Assembly (NCBI GenBank): GCA_041725935.1
Contig: JBGRQD010000004.1
Coordinates: forward strand, 248,001 to 312,000
DNA length: 64,000 nt
Direction: 5' to 3'
From: Marivita sp041725935
Lineage (GTDB): Bacteria; Pseudomonadota; Alphaproteobacteria; Rhodobacterales; Rhodobacteraceae
Below, one piece after another: positions 47,272 to 55,088 of this stretch. Below the pieces are notes generated by a model, which was given only the letters and a program-made list of their open reading frames with translations, was not told the origin of the DNA and did no database searches. Position 1 is the first letter of the stretch, and each line of letters begins with the position of its first letter. A program made the translations under genes and the position numbers.

Positions 47272-47727
47272 ATGAAGATAGACGACACGGACCGGAAAAT
47301 TCTTGTCGAGTTGCAGACCGACGCGGCGCAATCGCTCGATGATATCGCCCGCAAGGTGGGCTCTTCGAAGACGCCCGTTTGGAACCGGATTCGCAAGATG
47401 AAGGAGGCCGGGATCATCGGCGCGCAGACGGTGCAGCTCGATGCCGAGGCGCTGGGATATGAGGCCTGTTTCTTCGTGCTCATCCGCACCAGCGAACACG
47501 AGGCCGCCTGGCAGCGCGCCTTTCTCAAAGCGCTGCAGGACCGTCCCGAAGTGCAGGAGGCGCACCGGCTGGCGGGGGATATCGACTATATCCTGAAGGT
47601 GCGCGTCAAGAACGCCCGCGCCTATGACGCCTTCTACCAGGCGCTGATCGCGGAGGTGCGGGTGCACAACGTCACCGCGCTCCTGTCGATGGAAGAGATC
47701 AAGTCGACCACGGCCTTGCCGCTTTAG
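47272..47727 (+). CDS. Lrp/AsnC-family transcriptional regulator
   Basis: A 151-residue regulator with an N-terminal winged HTH (DIARKVGSSKTPVWNRIRKM) and a C-terminal RAM ligand domain (LIRTSEHEAAWQRAF, then RLAGDIDYILKVRV). Divergent to the siroheme/sulfate operon, so it probably controls cobA-cysIH in response to a sulfur amino acid; this is context inference. Its ribosome site is weak, while a better one stands before an overlapping short frame starting at 47238. Confidence 0.9.
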   Translation: MKIDDTDRKILVELQTDAAQSLDDIARKVGSSKTPVWNRIRKMKEAGIIGAQTVQLDAEALGYEACFFVLIRTSEHEAAWQRAFLKALQDRPEVQEAHRLAGDIDYILKVRVKNARAYDAFYQALIAEVRVHNVTALLSMEEIKSTTALPL

Positions 47728-47770
47728 GTGCCTTTCTGCCGGGCTTTGCGCGGTCTCGGGCGTTGATTTT

Positions 47771-47792
47771 GCGTATTTTCAAAGAGAAGAAG
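47771..47792 (+). repeat. 22-nt 3'-end repeat, copy 2
   Basis: Copy downstream of lrp on its sense strand. It differs from the copy at 29126 only at two bases (TC for GG after GCGTATTT). Confidence 0.7.
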
Positions 47793-47813
47793 CAGGGAAT
47801 GTGCAAACCTGGT

Positions 47814-47835
47814 CTTCTTCTCTTTCCAAATACGC
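47814..47835 (-). repeat. 22-nt 3'-end repeat, copy 3
   Basis: Copy downstream of the P450 gene, read on its sense (minus) strand. It is identical over 22 bases to 29126-29147. Confidence 0.7.
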
Positions 47836-47861
47836 CCATCCAACAGAAACACCTGCGCGCG

Positions 47862-49031
47862 TCAGGAGGTCTGCACCATCAACCGTTCCAGCCCGTGAAA
47901 ATGGTAGGTGTTGGCGTAGCGCGGCGGTTCCGCAATGCGCAGATTGGGGCATCGGTCCCACAGGATCGGCAGGGCGATCTGCAACTCCAGCCGTGCAAGC
48001 GGTGCGCCGACGCAAAAGTGAAGCCCACCGCCGAAGCTGGTGTTCTGGATGAGCGGGCGGGTTGGATCAAAGCGGTGTGCATCCGGCCATTGGGCCGCGT
48101 CGTGATTGGCCGAAGCCAATAGCAGCGCCACCTGATCGCCGCGCTGGAAGGTGTGACCGTGCAGTGTGACCTCTTCATAGGCAAAGCGCGTGAACATGTG
48201 CAGCGGTGGGTCGTGGCGGAGGATTTCCTCCACTGTGCCGTCGTCGATCTGCCGCGTTCGAGTCTCCAGCAATGTCTTGATGCCATTGCCCAGCGTGTGC
48301 ACCGTTGCCTCGTGACCGGCATTCAGCAGCAGGATGCAGGTGGTGATCAGCTCGTCGGTAGAGAGTTTTTCGCCAGCCTCCTCGGCCGCGATCAGGTGGG
48401 TGATCAGATCGTCGCGTGGGTCGGTGCGGCGGGTGTCGATATAGCGGCGCAGGAAGTCGGAGAAGTCTGCGGCTGCCTGGGCGGCGGCGTCTTCGGTCGC
48501 GCGGGTGCGGCTGGCCTGGTACATGGCGACCATGGCGTTGGACCAGCGCAGCAGATGCGGAGCCATATCGTCGGGGACACCCAGAAGCCGGGCGATGACG
48601 ATCACCGGGATCGGTTGACAGAAGGCGGTCAGTATGTCGAACGGGGTGTCGCGCGGAAAGGTGTCGATTTTTTCGTGTGTGAGCGCCCTGATTTCGGGCC
48701 CCAGCGCTTTGATCCTTCGCGAGGTGAAGGCGCGCAGAACCAGTCCGCGCAGTCGGGTGTGGCGCGGTGGCTCCAGCTCCAGCATCGAATGGGCTTCGAC
48801 CTTGTAGAACGCATCGAGGTGATCGGGAATGATCGGGGCCAGTTCGGGCGGCACTTCGCGGCCAAATCGGCGGTCTCGCAGGATGGCATGGACAGCGCGG
48901 TGGCTGGCCGCGCAAGGCATGTCGTATTCGTCCCACCATGCCAGATCGCCCGCCGCGCGCAGGCGGTCATAAAACTGGTAGGGATCTTGCGCAAAGACGG
49001 GGTCAGTCGGAGATTGCGAGAAGCGCTGCAT
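47862..49031 (-). CDS. cytochrome P450
   Basis: A 389-residue soluble class I bacterial P450. The oxygen-binding helix I reads LLNAGHEATVHT, the ExxR of helix K is in EEILRHDPPLH, and the heme-Cys loop is FGGGLHFCVGAPLAR near residue 340. The redox partner could be ferredoxin plus Fpr. The substrate is unknown. No terpene or steroid genes lie near, so it is a single accessory enzyme. tpiA lies 17 bp upstream in the same direction. Confidence 0.93.
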   Translation of the reverse strand: MQRFSQSPTDPVFAQDPYQFYDRLRAAGDLAWWDEYDMPCAASHRAVHAILRDRRFGREVPPELAPIIPDHLDAFYKVEAHSMLELEPPRHTRLRGLVLRAFTSRRIKALGPEIRALTHEKIDTFPRDTPFDILTAFCQPIPVIVIARLLGVPDDMAPHLLRWSNAMVAMYQASRTRATEDAAAQAAADFSDFLRRYIDTRRTDPRDDLITHLIAAEEAGEKLSTDELITTCILLLNAGHEATVHTLGNGIKTLLETRTRQIDDGTVEEILRHDPPLHMFTRFAYEEVTLHGHTFQRGDQVALLLASANHDAAQWPDAHRFDPTRPLIQNTSFGGGLHFCVGAPLARLELQIALPILWDRCPNLRIAEPPRYANTYHFHGLERLMVQTS

Positions 49032-49048
49032 GGTTGGACGTTGAGCGA

Positions 49049-49786
49049 TCAGCCGTTGAGCGCATCGACGATGGGGGCGAAATCAGCCGATGTGAGGCTT
49101 GCCCCTCCGACCAGGGCGCCGTCCACATCGGCGACGGCGAAGATCTCGGTCGCGTTGGATGCCTTGACGCTGCCGCCATAGAGCAGGCGGATCGCGTTGG
49201 CGGTGTCCGTGCCGAAGCGGGCTTTGAGAGCCTCGCGAAGGAAGCCGTGCACCTCGGCGATCTGGTCTGTGGTGGGCACCTGGCCGGTGCCGATGGCCCA
49301 GACCGGTTCATAGGCGATGACGGTGTTCGCGCCGGTCACGTCGTCGGGCAGCGAGCCTGCAAGCTGCGTTCTGACAAGGTCGATCGTCTGGCCCGCTTCG
49401 CGCTCGGCCAGCGTTTCGCCGACACAGACGATGGCGGTCAGGCCAGCATCCCAGGCCGCGCGGGTTTTGTCGGCGATCTGTGCGTTGGTCTCGCCGTGAT
49501 CGGCGCGGCGTTCGGAATGTCCGAGGATCACGTAGGTCGCACCCGCATCTTTGAGCATGGACGCCGAGATGTCGCCGGTATGGGCACCTGACGCGGCGCT
49601 GTGGCAGTCCTGCGCGCCAATGGCGATTTGCCCGGCTTTGGCGACGGCCTGTGCGATCAGCGTGGCCGGTGGGCAGATCAGAACTTCGGCTGCGCCTTTG
49701 GCTGCGTCCTGCAGCGCGTCCAGCTCACTCAGGGCGGCGGCGGTTCCGTTCATCTTCCAGTTTCCGGCGGCGAGTTTGCGGCGCAT
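49049..49786 (-). CDS. tpiA: triose-phosphate isomerase
   Basis: Interconverts dihydroxyacetone phosphate and glyceraldehyde 3-phosphate. GNWKMNG holds the active-site Lys, ILGHSERR the His, and AYEPVWAIGTG the catalytic Glu; LLYGGSVK is the phosphate loop. The start at 49786 (MRRKLAAGNW) has AGGAG seven bases upstream, giving 245 residues; the longer frame is rejected. The P450 gene follows after 17 bp and may be co-transcribed. Confidence 0.96.
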   Translation of the reverse strand: MRRKLAAGNWKMNGTAAALSELDALQDAAKGAAEVLICPPATLIAQAVAKAGQIAIGAQDCHSAASGAHTGDISASMLKDAGATYVILGHSERRADHGETNAQIADKTRAAWDAGLTAIVCVGETLAEREAGQTIDLVRTQLAGSLPDDVTGANTVIAYEPVWAIGTGQVPTTDQIAEVHGFLREALKARFGTDTANAIRLLYGGSVKASNATEIFAVADVDGALVGGASLTSADFAPIVDALNG

Positions 49787-49912
49787 GTGGTGGCTCCTGC
49801 TGGTGGTCTTGGTCAAGGCGCATCATCGCGGGCCGGGCAGCGGCGTCAAGGGCAGTTGCGCGAGGCGAGGTCCAGTGGCACAAGACCGCGCGACAGGACA
49901 GGAGGGCAAGAT

Positions 49913-50824
49913 ATGATCCCGAGACTGGATGCACAGGCCTTGGCCGCTGGCGATGCAGATGCGCTGGCGCAGATGCGGATCGCTGCCGAAGAGGTGGGGT
50001 TTGCCACGGTCTACAACACCAAGTTCACCTCGGCCCGGATGCGGTTTGTGCTGGCCGCCTACCGCGCCTTCTTTGCTCTGCCGGTCGAGATCAAGGACCA
50101 GGTGAACATGGCGCGCACCGGGTCGAACCGGGGCTGGGGTGCTCCGAAATCCGAACAGGTCGATCCGAATGCGAACCCGGACTACAAGGAAGTGTTCGAC
50201 TGCGGCTACAGCTTGCAGGACGGCGACATGCGCGTTGCGTTGTCGGTCTATGCGCCGAACCATTGGCCGGACCGGCCTGCCGGGTTCGAGCAGGTGATCC
50301 GGGCGTATTACAGCGATGCGCTGGACGTGGCGCGGGGCATTCTGCGCGGGATTGCCATGTCCATCGGATCGGATGCGGATTTCTTCGAGGACAAGTTCGA
50401 CTGCCCGATGGCGTTGCTGCGCGGTAATTACTATCCGCCGCGCCCGGACTGGGCCGGGGACAAGGATTTCGGCATCGGGGCGCATAGTGACTACGGCTGC
50501 CTGACGCTTCTGGCGACGGATGGTCAGCCGGGGCTTGAGGTGCAACCGCGCGGGCGCGGCGACTGGCTTCCGGTGCAGGCCCCGCCGGGGGAGTTCATCA
50601 TCAATTTCGGCGAGATGCTCGAGATGTGGACCGAGGGCCGTGTCGTGGCCACGCTCCACCGGGTCAAGGGCGGCACGGATGAGCGGATCTCCGTGCCGCT
50701 GTTCTTCAATCCCAATGTGGAGACGAATGTTGCGCCGATTGGTTCAGGCAAGCTCATCCGGGCCGGAGATCATTTGTCAAAGCGCTACGCCGAGACCTAT
50801 GTGCATTTGCAGGAGAAGGGGTGA
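49913..50824 (+). CDS. 2-oxoglutarate/Fe(II)-dependent oxygenase, isopenicillin N synthase-like
   Basis: A 303-residue non-heme iron oxygenase. The facial triad is H and D in GAHSDYGCLTLL and a later H in LHRVKGG, and the 2-oxoglutarate-binding Arg is in ERISVPLFFNP. The N-terminal DIOX_N-like part has GFATVYNT and RAFFALPVEIKDQ. The start at ATG 49913 is preceded by AGGAGG; the longer frame overlaps tpiA and its promoter. Divergent from tpiA. The substrate is unknown. Confidence 0.9.
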   Translation: MIPRLDAQALAAGDADALAQMRIAAEEVGFATVYNTKFTSARMRFVLAAYRAFFALPVEIKDQVNMARTGSNRGWGAPKSEQVDPNANPDYKEVFDCGYSLQDGDMRVALSVYAPNHWPDRPAGFEQVIRAYYSDALDVARGILRGIAMSIGSDADFFEDKFDCPMALLRGNYYPPRPDWAGDKDFGIGAHSDYGCLTLLATDGQPGLEVQPRGRGDWLPVQAPPGEFIINFGEMLEMWTEGRVVATLHRVKGGTDERISVPLFFNPNVETNVAPIGSGKLIRAGDHLSKRYAETYVHLQEKG

Positions 50825-50856
50825 CGTTCCTCGCGGAGTACCGGCAGAACGGCTGA

Positions 50857-51264
50857 TCAACCGGGAAGTCCGTCGATCCTGTCGACGAACGACAGGTCAT
50901 TGTCCCAATTCGCGCGACTGGCATGGCAGATATGGGCGTTGGGTCGGATGCTTATCGGGCTGTCGAGCGATCCTGCCGGTACGACGAGCAGGCCTTCGTT
51001 ATCTTGAAAAAAGGGCAGACCGGAACCGCAGGTCGTGCAGAAGCACTTCATGTGTCGTGTCCCGGAAAGCAGGAATTGCCTGATGTTTTCCTTGCCTGAC
51101 AGCCACTCGATCTTCGCTGTGGTCGAAAACAGGTTTGCCGAATGGGCTGAACCGCTATCCTTTCGACAGCGTGCACAGTGACACAGGAAAAAGCCTTGGA
51201 ACGGACCCGTTATGCGGAACGTAACGGCGCCGCAAAGACACGTTCCTGTAGCCGCATCATTCAT
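50857..51264 (-). CDS. GFA-family (glutathione-dependent formaldehyde-activating-like) protein
   Basis: A 135-residue zinc protein of the GFA/CENP-V family. Cys motifs GTCLCGAVTF, CHCARCRKDSG and CTTCGSGL match the three metal-binding groups. Families of this type bind glutathione adducts or act on aldehydes, but most members have no proven reaction. It stands alone on the minus strand. Confidence 0.9.
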   Translation of the reverse strand: MNDAATGTCLCGAVTFRITGPFQGFFLCHCARCRKDSGSAHSANLFSTTAKIEWLSGKENIRQFLLSGTRHMKCFCTTCGSGLPFFQDNEGLLVVPAGSLDSPISIRPNAHICHASRANWDNDLSFVDRIDGLPG

Positions 51265-51319
51265 TCATGGTTCCCTCTGCGCACAGCGAATTTGCCGTCA
51301 CATAGCAACCAAGCCTGTC

Positions 51320-51718
51320 CTACACCTTGAGGTTTGGTGCGCCGTTCGCGTGTTCGGTGGACAGCTCTTCCACGTCTTTGAACTTGATCGACTCTCCGCA
51401 GCCGCAGGCATCGGCGACGTTGGGGTTGTTGAAATGGAAGCCGGATTCCAGCAGCGAGGTCTGGTAGTCGATTTCGGTCCCGAAAAGGAACATCTGCGCC
51501 ATGGGCGCGATCATCACGGTGGCGCCGTCCTGTTCGACAACTTCGTCGTTGGAATCGGGCTGGTCGACGTAGTCCATCGTGTATTCCATACCCGCACAGC
51601 CGCCCTTCTTGACGCCTATGCGCAGGCCCGCATGGCCTTTGGAGTCCATCAATTTGCGCACCTGTGCGGCGGCTTTGGGGGTAAGGGTGACGGCTTGTTT
51701 GCCGGGAATGCCGAACAT
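51320..51718 (-). CDS. A-type Fe-S cluster carrier (IscA/SufA/ErpA-like)
   Basis: Carries Fe-S clusters to target proteins. The 132 residues start at ATG 51718 (MFGIPGKQAVTLT); a longer frame is rejected. The conserved cysteines are in KKGGCAGMEY and ADACGCGES. The exact type cannot be told by eye. The sufT-like gene lies 124 bp away in the same direction, which suggests the Suf system of the organism. Confidence 0.9.
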   Translation of the reverse strand: MFGIPGKQAVTLTPKAAAQVRKLMDSKGHAGLRIGVKKGGCAGMEYTMDYVDQPDSNDEVVEQDGATVMIAPMAQMFLFGTEIDYQTSLLESGFHFNNPNVADACGCGESIKFKDVEELSTEHANGAPNLKV

Positions 51719-51842
51719 GGGATATCTCGCTTTTTCAATTCCCTGCAATCTAAGGGCTTTTCGCTGAAATCTCAAGGATCATGGAAAAGTCGCGACCCGG
51801 ATCGCGCGCAAATCGGACCTGGATCGCGCAATGAGTCAGCGG

Positions 51843-52205
51843 TTACATGAAGCCCAATTCGAGACGCGCCTCGTCGGACATCATGTCCATGCCCCAGGGC
51901 GGTTCCCATGTGAGTTCAACATCGACATGCTTTACACCGGCCAGCGGCTCGATGGCCTCGGCGACCCAGCCGGGCATTTCTCCGGCCACGGGACAACCCG
52001 GTGCGGTCAGGGTCATAATCACGCGCACGTCGTTTTCGTCACTGATTTCAAGCGTGTAAACAAGCCCGAGGTCATAGATGTTGACCGGGATCTCGGGGTC
52101 GTAGACAGAGCGGCAGGCCTCGACCACCTGATCATACAAGGGATGATCGGTGCTGGAGGGGGCAATCAGCGGTGCGCCTTCAATTTTGGGGCTGGCGTCG
52201 TTCAT
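51843..52205 (-). CDS. SufT/DUF59 Fe-S assembly protein
   Basis: A 120-residue protein of the DUF59/MIP18 family. YDPEIPVNIYDLGLVY is the family signature, and the Cys in LTAPGCPVAGEMPG may bind metal. Such proteins (SufT) work in maturation of Fe-S enzymes like aconitase. The start is ATG 52205. It lies upstream of the A-type carrier, although a 124-bp gap may separate transcripts. Confidence 0.88.
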   Translation of the reverse strand: MNDASPKIEGAPLIAPSSTDHPLYDQVVEACRSVYDPEIPVNIYDLGLVYTLEISDENDVRVIMTLTAPGCPVAGEMPGWVAEAIEPLAGVKHVDVELTWEPPWGMDMMSDEARLELGFM

Positions 52206-52329
52206 GTCGGTCCTTCCCGTCAGTTCCTGACCAAATATATAGGGAACACCGCAGGAGGGGTAAAGGGGCGGAAATGCCGAACCCACTGCGGTATGCCCTC
52301 TATCGCAAGCTCCTGCCCAAACCCAAGGT

Positions 52330-53037
52330 CTATTGCGCGCCCTCGTAATCCGCCCGCAGCGACGAAATGACCTTGTTCGCGGCCTGGCTCAGTCCGCGGA
52401 TTTCAGTTGCCACCGCGGAAAAGCCGCGCCCGGCCTCGCCGACACGGGACGCTTCGATGGAGGCGTTGACCGAAATGATCATGATCATCCGGCTGATCTT
52501 TTCGAGTTCCGTGATGGAGGATCGGATCATTCTGGTTTGCTTGCCTGACTGGGACTGGCGGTGGGACACGACGTGATCCAAGGCCCGGCCAATGCCCTCC
52601 ACGATAGCGTTGAGTGTGTCCAGAAGGGTGGTCGTGACGAAATCGGCAAGCTCCTCGATGGGCTGGGTCAGGGCGGCGCCGCGCGGTTCGGTCAGGCGCT
52701 GCTGTATGGACCGGGCAGTCGAGACGAAGCGCGTGATGTCTTCGGCCTGCGACGGGCTGACGGCGCTCACCTGTTCGAGAACGTGCCTCAATTCTTTGGG
52801 CAAGGTCGATGTAGCCGAACCGGGCAGCACCTCTGCCGCGATCTGTGAGAATTCGAGCAGGTTCTTCTCAAGCCCCTCCAGCCCCTTGCTGCAGGGGGTG
52901 TCCTTGCCGCTCTGCAGCAGCAGGGTCACGACGACCCTGTGCGACAGCATGCGCATCTTGCCGCAGCGGTTAATGAGAACGCCAAGGACGGCTTCCTCAT
53001 TGACCTCGGCATCGGTCGTTTCGGCAAGTAAAGTCAT
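52330..53037 (-). CDS. PilJ-like sensor with truncated MCP hairpin
   Basis: A 235-residue cytoplasmic protein without membrane helices. The N-terminus has the PilJ-type motif INRCGKMRMLSHR. The C-terminus carries an MCP hairpin-tip-like sequence (VNASIEASRVGEAGRGFSA, residues about 190-208), but only about 33 residues follow, so the descending helix of the hairpin is missing. Canonical MCPs have a long hairpin to bind CheA/CheW. The gene overlaps the globin gene by 4 bp, so the two probably form one sensor unit. Confidence 0.8.
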   Translation of the reverse strand: MTLLAETTDAEVNEEAVLGVLINRCGKMRMLSHRVVVTLLLQSGKDTPCSKGLEGLEKNLLEFSQIAAEVLPGSATSTLPKELRHVLEQVSAVSPSQAEDITRFVSTARSIQQRLTEPRGAALTQPIEELADFVTTTLLDTLNAIVEGIGRALDHVVSHRQSQSGKQTRMIRSSITELEKISRMIMIISVNASIEASRVGEAGRGFSAVATEIRGLSQAANKVISSLRADYEGAQ

Positions 53038-53471
53038 TGCACCACAACGGACATTTCAGAAGGTGACGCTGCGCCGTCCAGCATGGTCTGCGCGATGAAG
53101 GTCAGGGCATCGGACCAAGCCTGTGCGTGATCCTGCGTCCATGTCGGCCCAACCGCATCTTCGAGACATTCGACCAGCGTTTCCGCAACAGCCGTGTAAT
53201 GTGCGGGTACGGCGCCGTACTCGGCGTGTTTGACCCCGAGCGCGCGCAATGGCTCGACCAAGGCTTCGAGATTGTCCAATTTCTGCACGGCCAGTTGCAG
53301 GAGGGCGGCGAGTTTGCTGGATTGCGCCGAGATGTCGTCAGAGAACATGCTGCGGACCGACGGTGCCTTGGTGAAAAGCCTGTCGTAAAACTCGGTGACA
53401 AGGGTCTGGCGGGTGGACAGCGCCGTCGCGAACGAGGTCTGGATGAGGTCGACTTGGGGGGAGGTCAGCAT
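53034..53471 (-). CDS. bacterial globin
   Basis: A 145-residue globin of the flavohemoglobin/Vitreoscilla type. Phe CD1 is F43 in SMFSDDISAQ and the proximal His is H82 in GVKHAEYGAV. No reductase domain follows, so it is a single-domain globin binding O2, NO or other ligands. The start at ATG 53471 fits the family. Its stop overlaps the start of the MCP-like gene, so it is probably the heme sensor of that protein. Confidence 0.9.
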   Translation of the reverse strand: MLTSPQVDLIQTSFATALSTRQTLVTEFYDRLFTKAPSVRSMFSDDISAQSSKLAALLQLAVQKLDNLEALVEPLRALGVKHAEYGAVPAHYTAVAETLVECLEDAVGPTWTQDHAQAWSDALTFIAQTMLDGAASPSEMSVVVQ

Positions 53472-53515
53472 AATCGGTCCTTGATACTGGTCACATGCCC
53501 TCCTCAACGACAGGT

Positions 53516-53532
53516 CCTTAAAAACTTTAAGG
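53516..53532. promoter_or_regulatory. palindrome upstream of the globin gene
   Basis: CCTTAAA-AAC-TTTAAGG, a 7-bp perfect inverted repeat 44 bp before the globin start, within the spacer after the RimK gene. It may be an operator of the globin operon. There is no T-tract on the minus strand to make it a terminator. Confidence 0.4.
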
Positions 53533-53584
53533 TTTGTGTCGCGTGTTTTTGAAACGGGTCCTGTCTGGCCCCAATCCCCCTCGT

Positions 53585-55018
53585 TCAGAGCGGTTTCTTG
53601 CGGCGCGGCACCGGGGTGGGGCGAACCTTTTCCTCGATCGCGTCATAAAGCAGACCGGCGATGTTCTTTTCGCTGGCCAATTCGATCCCTTCAAGACCGG
53701 GAGAGGAGTTCACCTCGAGCACCTTGGGGCCGGAATGCGAGCGGAGGATGTCGACCCCGGCAAAGCCCAGCCCGAAGACGCGGGCGGCGCGGACGGCGGC
53801 GTCGCGTTCCTCCTTGGTGATGCGGACCTTCTGCGCAGTGCCGCCCCGGTGCAGGTTGGAGCGGAAATCACCCTCGGACCCAGTGCGTTTCATCGAGGCC
53901 ACGACCTTGCCGTTGACAACAAGGCAGCGAATGTCCTCGCCTGCGGCTTCCTTGATGAAGTCCTGCACGAGGAAGTTGGCCTTGAGGCCACGGAAGGCGT
54001 CGATCACCGATTCCGCAGCCTTCTTGGTTTCGGCCAGCACGACGCCTTTGCCTTGGGTCGATTCGAGCAGTTTGACGATCAGCGGCGCGGTGCCGACAAG
54101 GCCGATGAGGTTGGACGTGTCCTTGGGCGAGTTGGCAAAGGCGGTGGGCGGCATGCCGATGCGGTGACGCGCCAGAAGCTGATGGGCGTGAAGCTTGTCG
54201 CGGCTCGAGGTGATGCCGGCGCTGCCATTGACCACGAAGGTGCCGATCGATTCGAACTGCCGGACCACGGCGGTACCATAGGGCGTGATCGATGTGCCGA
54301 TCCGGGGGATGACCGCGTCATAGCGCGGCAGACGCTTGCCGTCGTAATAGACGTCGGGGGCCATCGCGTTGATCGCCATGTAGCAGCGGGTGGTGTCGAT
54401 CACCTCGACCGAGTGGCCCCGCTTTTCGCCCTCTTCCACAAGCCGCCGGGTGGAGTAGTTGTTTTCCCGGCTCAGCACCGCAACACGCAAAGCCCTGTTC
54501 GGCGCGATGCTGCGCACCCGGCGGGTGTGGTACACCTCGAAATCCAGTTCGGGCTGGTGAAAGCGTTCGCTGGGCACGATGTTGACGTGATCCTTGAGCG
54601 CCTGACGGCCCAGCAGCATGCGATTGCTCATCGTGCCACGGTCGGTCAGCGTGATCTCTATTTCCCAGGATTGTCCGCCAACGGTCATTCGGGTCGCGAT
54701 CACATAGCGGCTTTCGGTCTCGCCATTGGAGGAGGTGACATCGCGCCGGTCGATGATCGGGGCGGAACAGGGGATGATCAGGTCTTCGCGGCCGGGAATG
54801 GGATGCACCGCAAAACGGACACGGGGTTTGCTGGTCGATCCGAACACCTCGATGTCGGCGGCATGCAGCGCAGAGGTACGCGCGCCGGTGTCGATCTTGG
54901 CGCGGATCGCGGGCAGGCCGAGGTCAGGCAGGCTGACCCACTCCTCCCATCCGAAGGTCAACAAGCTGTCTGGACCCGTGCCCTTGGGCGCGGGAGTATC
55001 GGATGGTGTGTCGGACAT
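53585..55018 (-). CDS. RimB-RimK fusion: retropepsin-like protease domain plus ATP-grasp ligase
   Basis: A 477-residue protein. Residues about 20-165 form an ATP-dependent zinc protease/RimB-like retropepsin domain with the active-site motif AKIDTGARTSALHA. Residues about 185-470 form a RimK ATP-grasp ligase (VAVLSRENNYSTRRLVEEG, PLIVKLLESTQGKGVVLAET, GVDILRSH, LEVNSSPGLEGIE). RimK adds glutamate to ribosomal protein S6, and RimB is a protease from the same pathway, here fused. The start is ATG 55018; the longer frame overlaps the divergent promoter region. Confidence 0.88.
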   Translation of the reverse strand: MSDTPSDTPAPKGTGPDSLLTFGWEEWVSLPDLGLPAIRAKIDTGARTSALHAADIEVFGSTSKPRVRFAVHPIPGREDLIIPCSAPIIDRRDVTSSNGETESRYVIATRMTVGGQSWEIEITLTDRGTMSNRMLLGRQALKDHVNIVPSERFHQPELDFEVYHTRRVRSIAPNRALRVAVLSRENNYSTRRLVEEGEKRGHSVEVIDTTRCYMAINAMAPDVYYDGKRLPRYDAVIPRIGTSITPYGTAVVRQFESIGTFVVNGSAGITSSRDKLHAHQLLARHRIGMPPTAFANSPKDTSNLIGLVGTAPLIVKLLESTQGKGVVLAETKKAAESVIDAFRGLKANFLVQDFIKEAAGEDIRCLVVNGKVVASMKRTGSEGDFRSNLHRGGTAQKVRITKEERDAAVRAARVFGLGFAGVDILRSHSGPKVLEVNSSPGLEGIELASEKNIAGLLYDAIEEKVRPTPVPRRKKPL

Positions 55019-55088
55019 GGAATCGCGCCTCCTTGGCAATTCGGGTGATTTGGCGCACAAGGGCGCGCTCTGCAAGTAAGGCCCGAAT

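Larger units (their letters stand above)
47771..47835. terminator. long bidirectional hairpin made of two inverted 22-nt repeats
   Basis: GCGTATTTTCAAAGAG... (47771-47792) faces its inverted copy at 47814-47835 across a short loop, giving a stem of about 24 bp with few mismatches, extended by CAGG/CCTG. It lies between convergent lrp and P450 genes. Copies of the same 22-nt unit make up both arms. Confidence 0.75.

Noticed and set aside
53534..55048. 504-codon plus-strand frame opposite the RimK fusion
   Set aside because: The minus strand carries clear ATP-grasp and retropepsin motifs; the plus frame has none.
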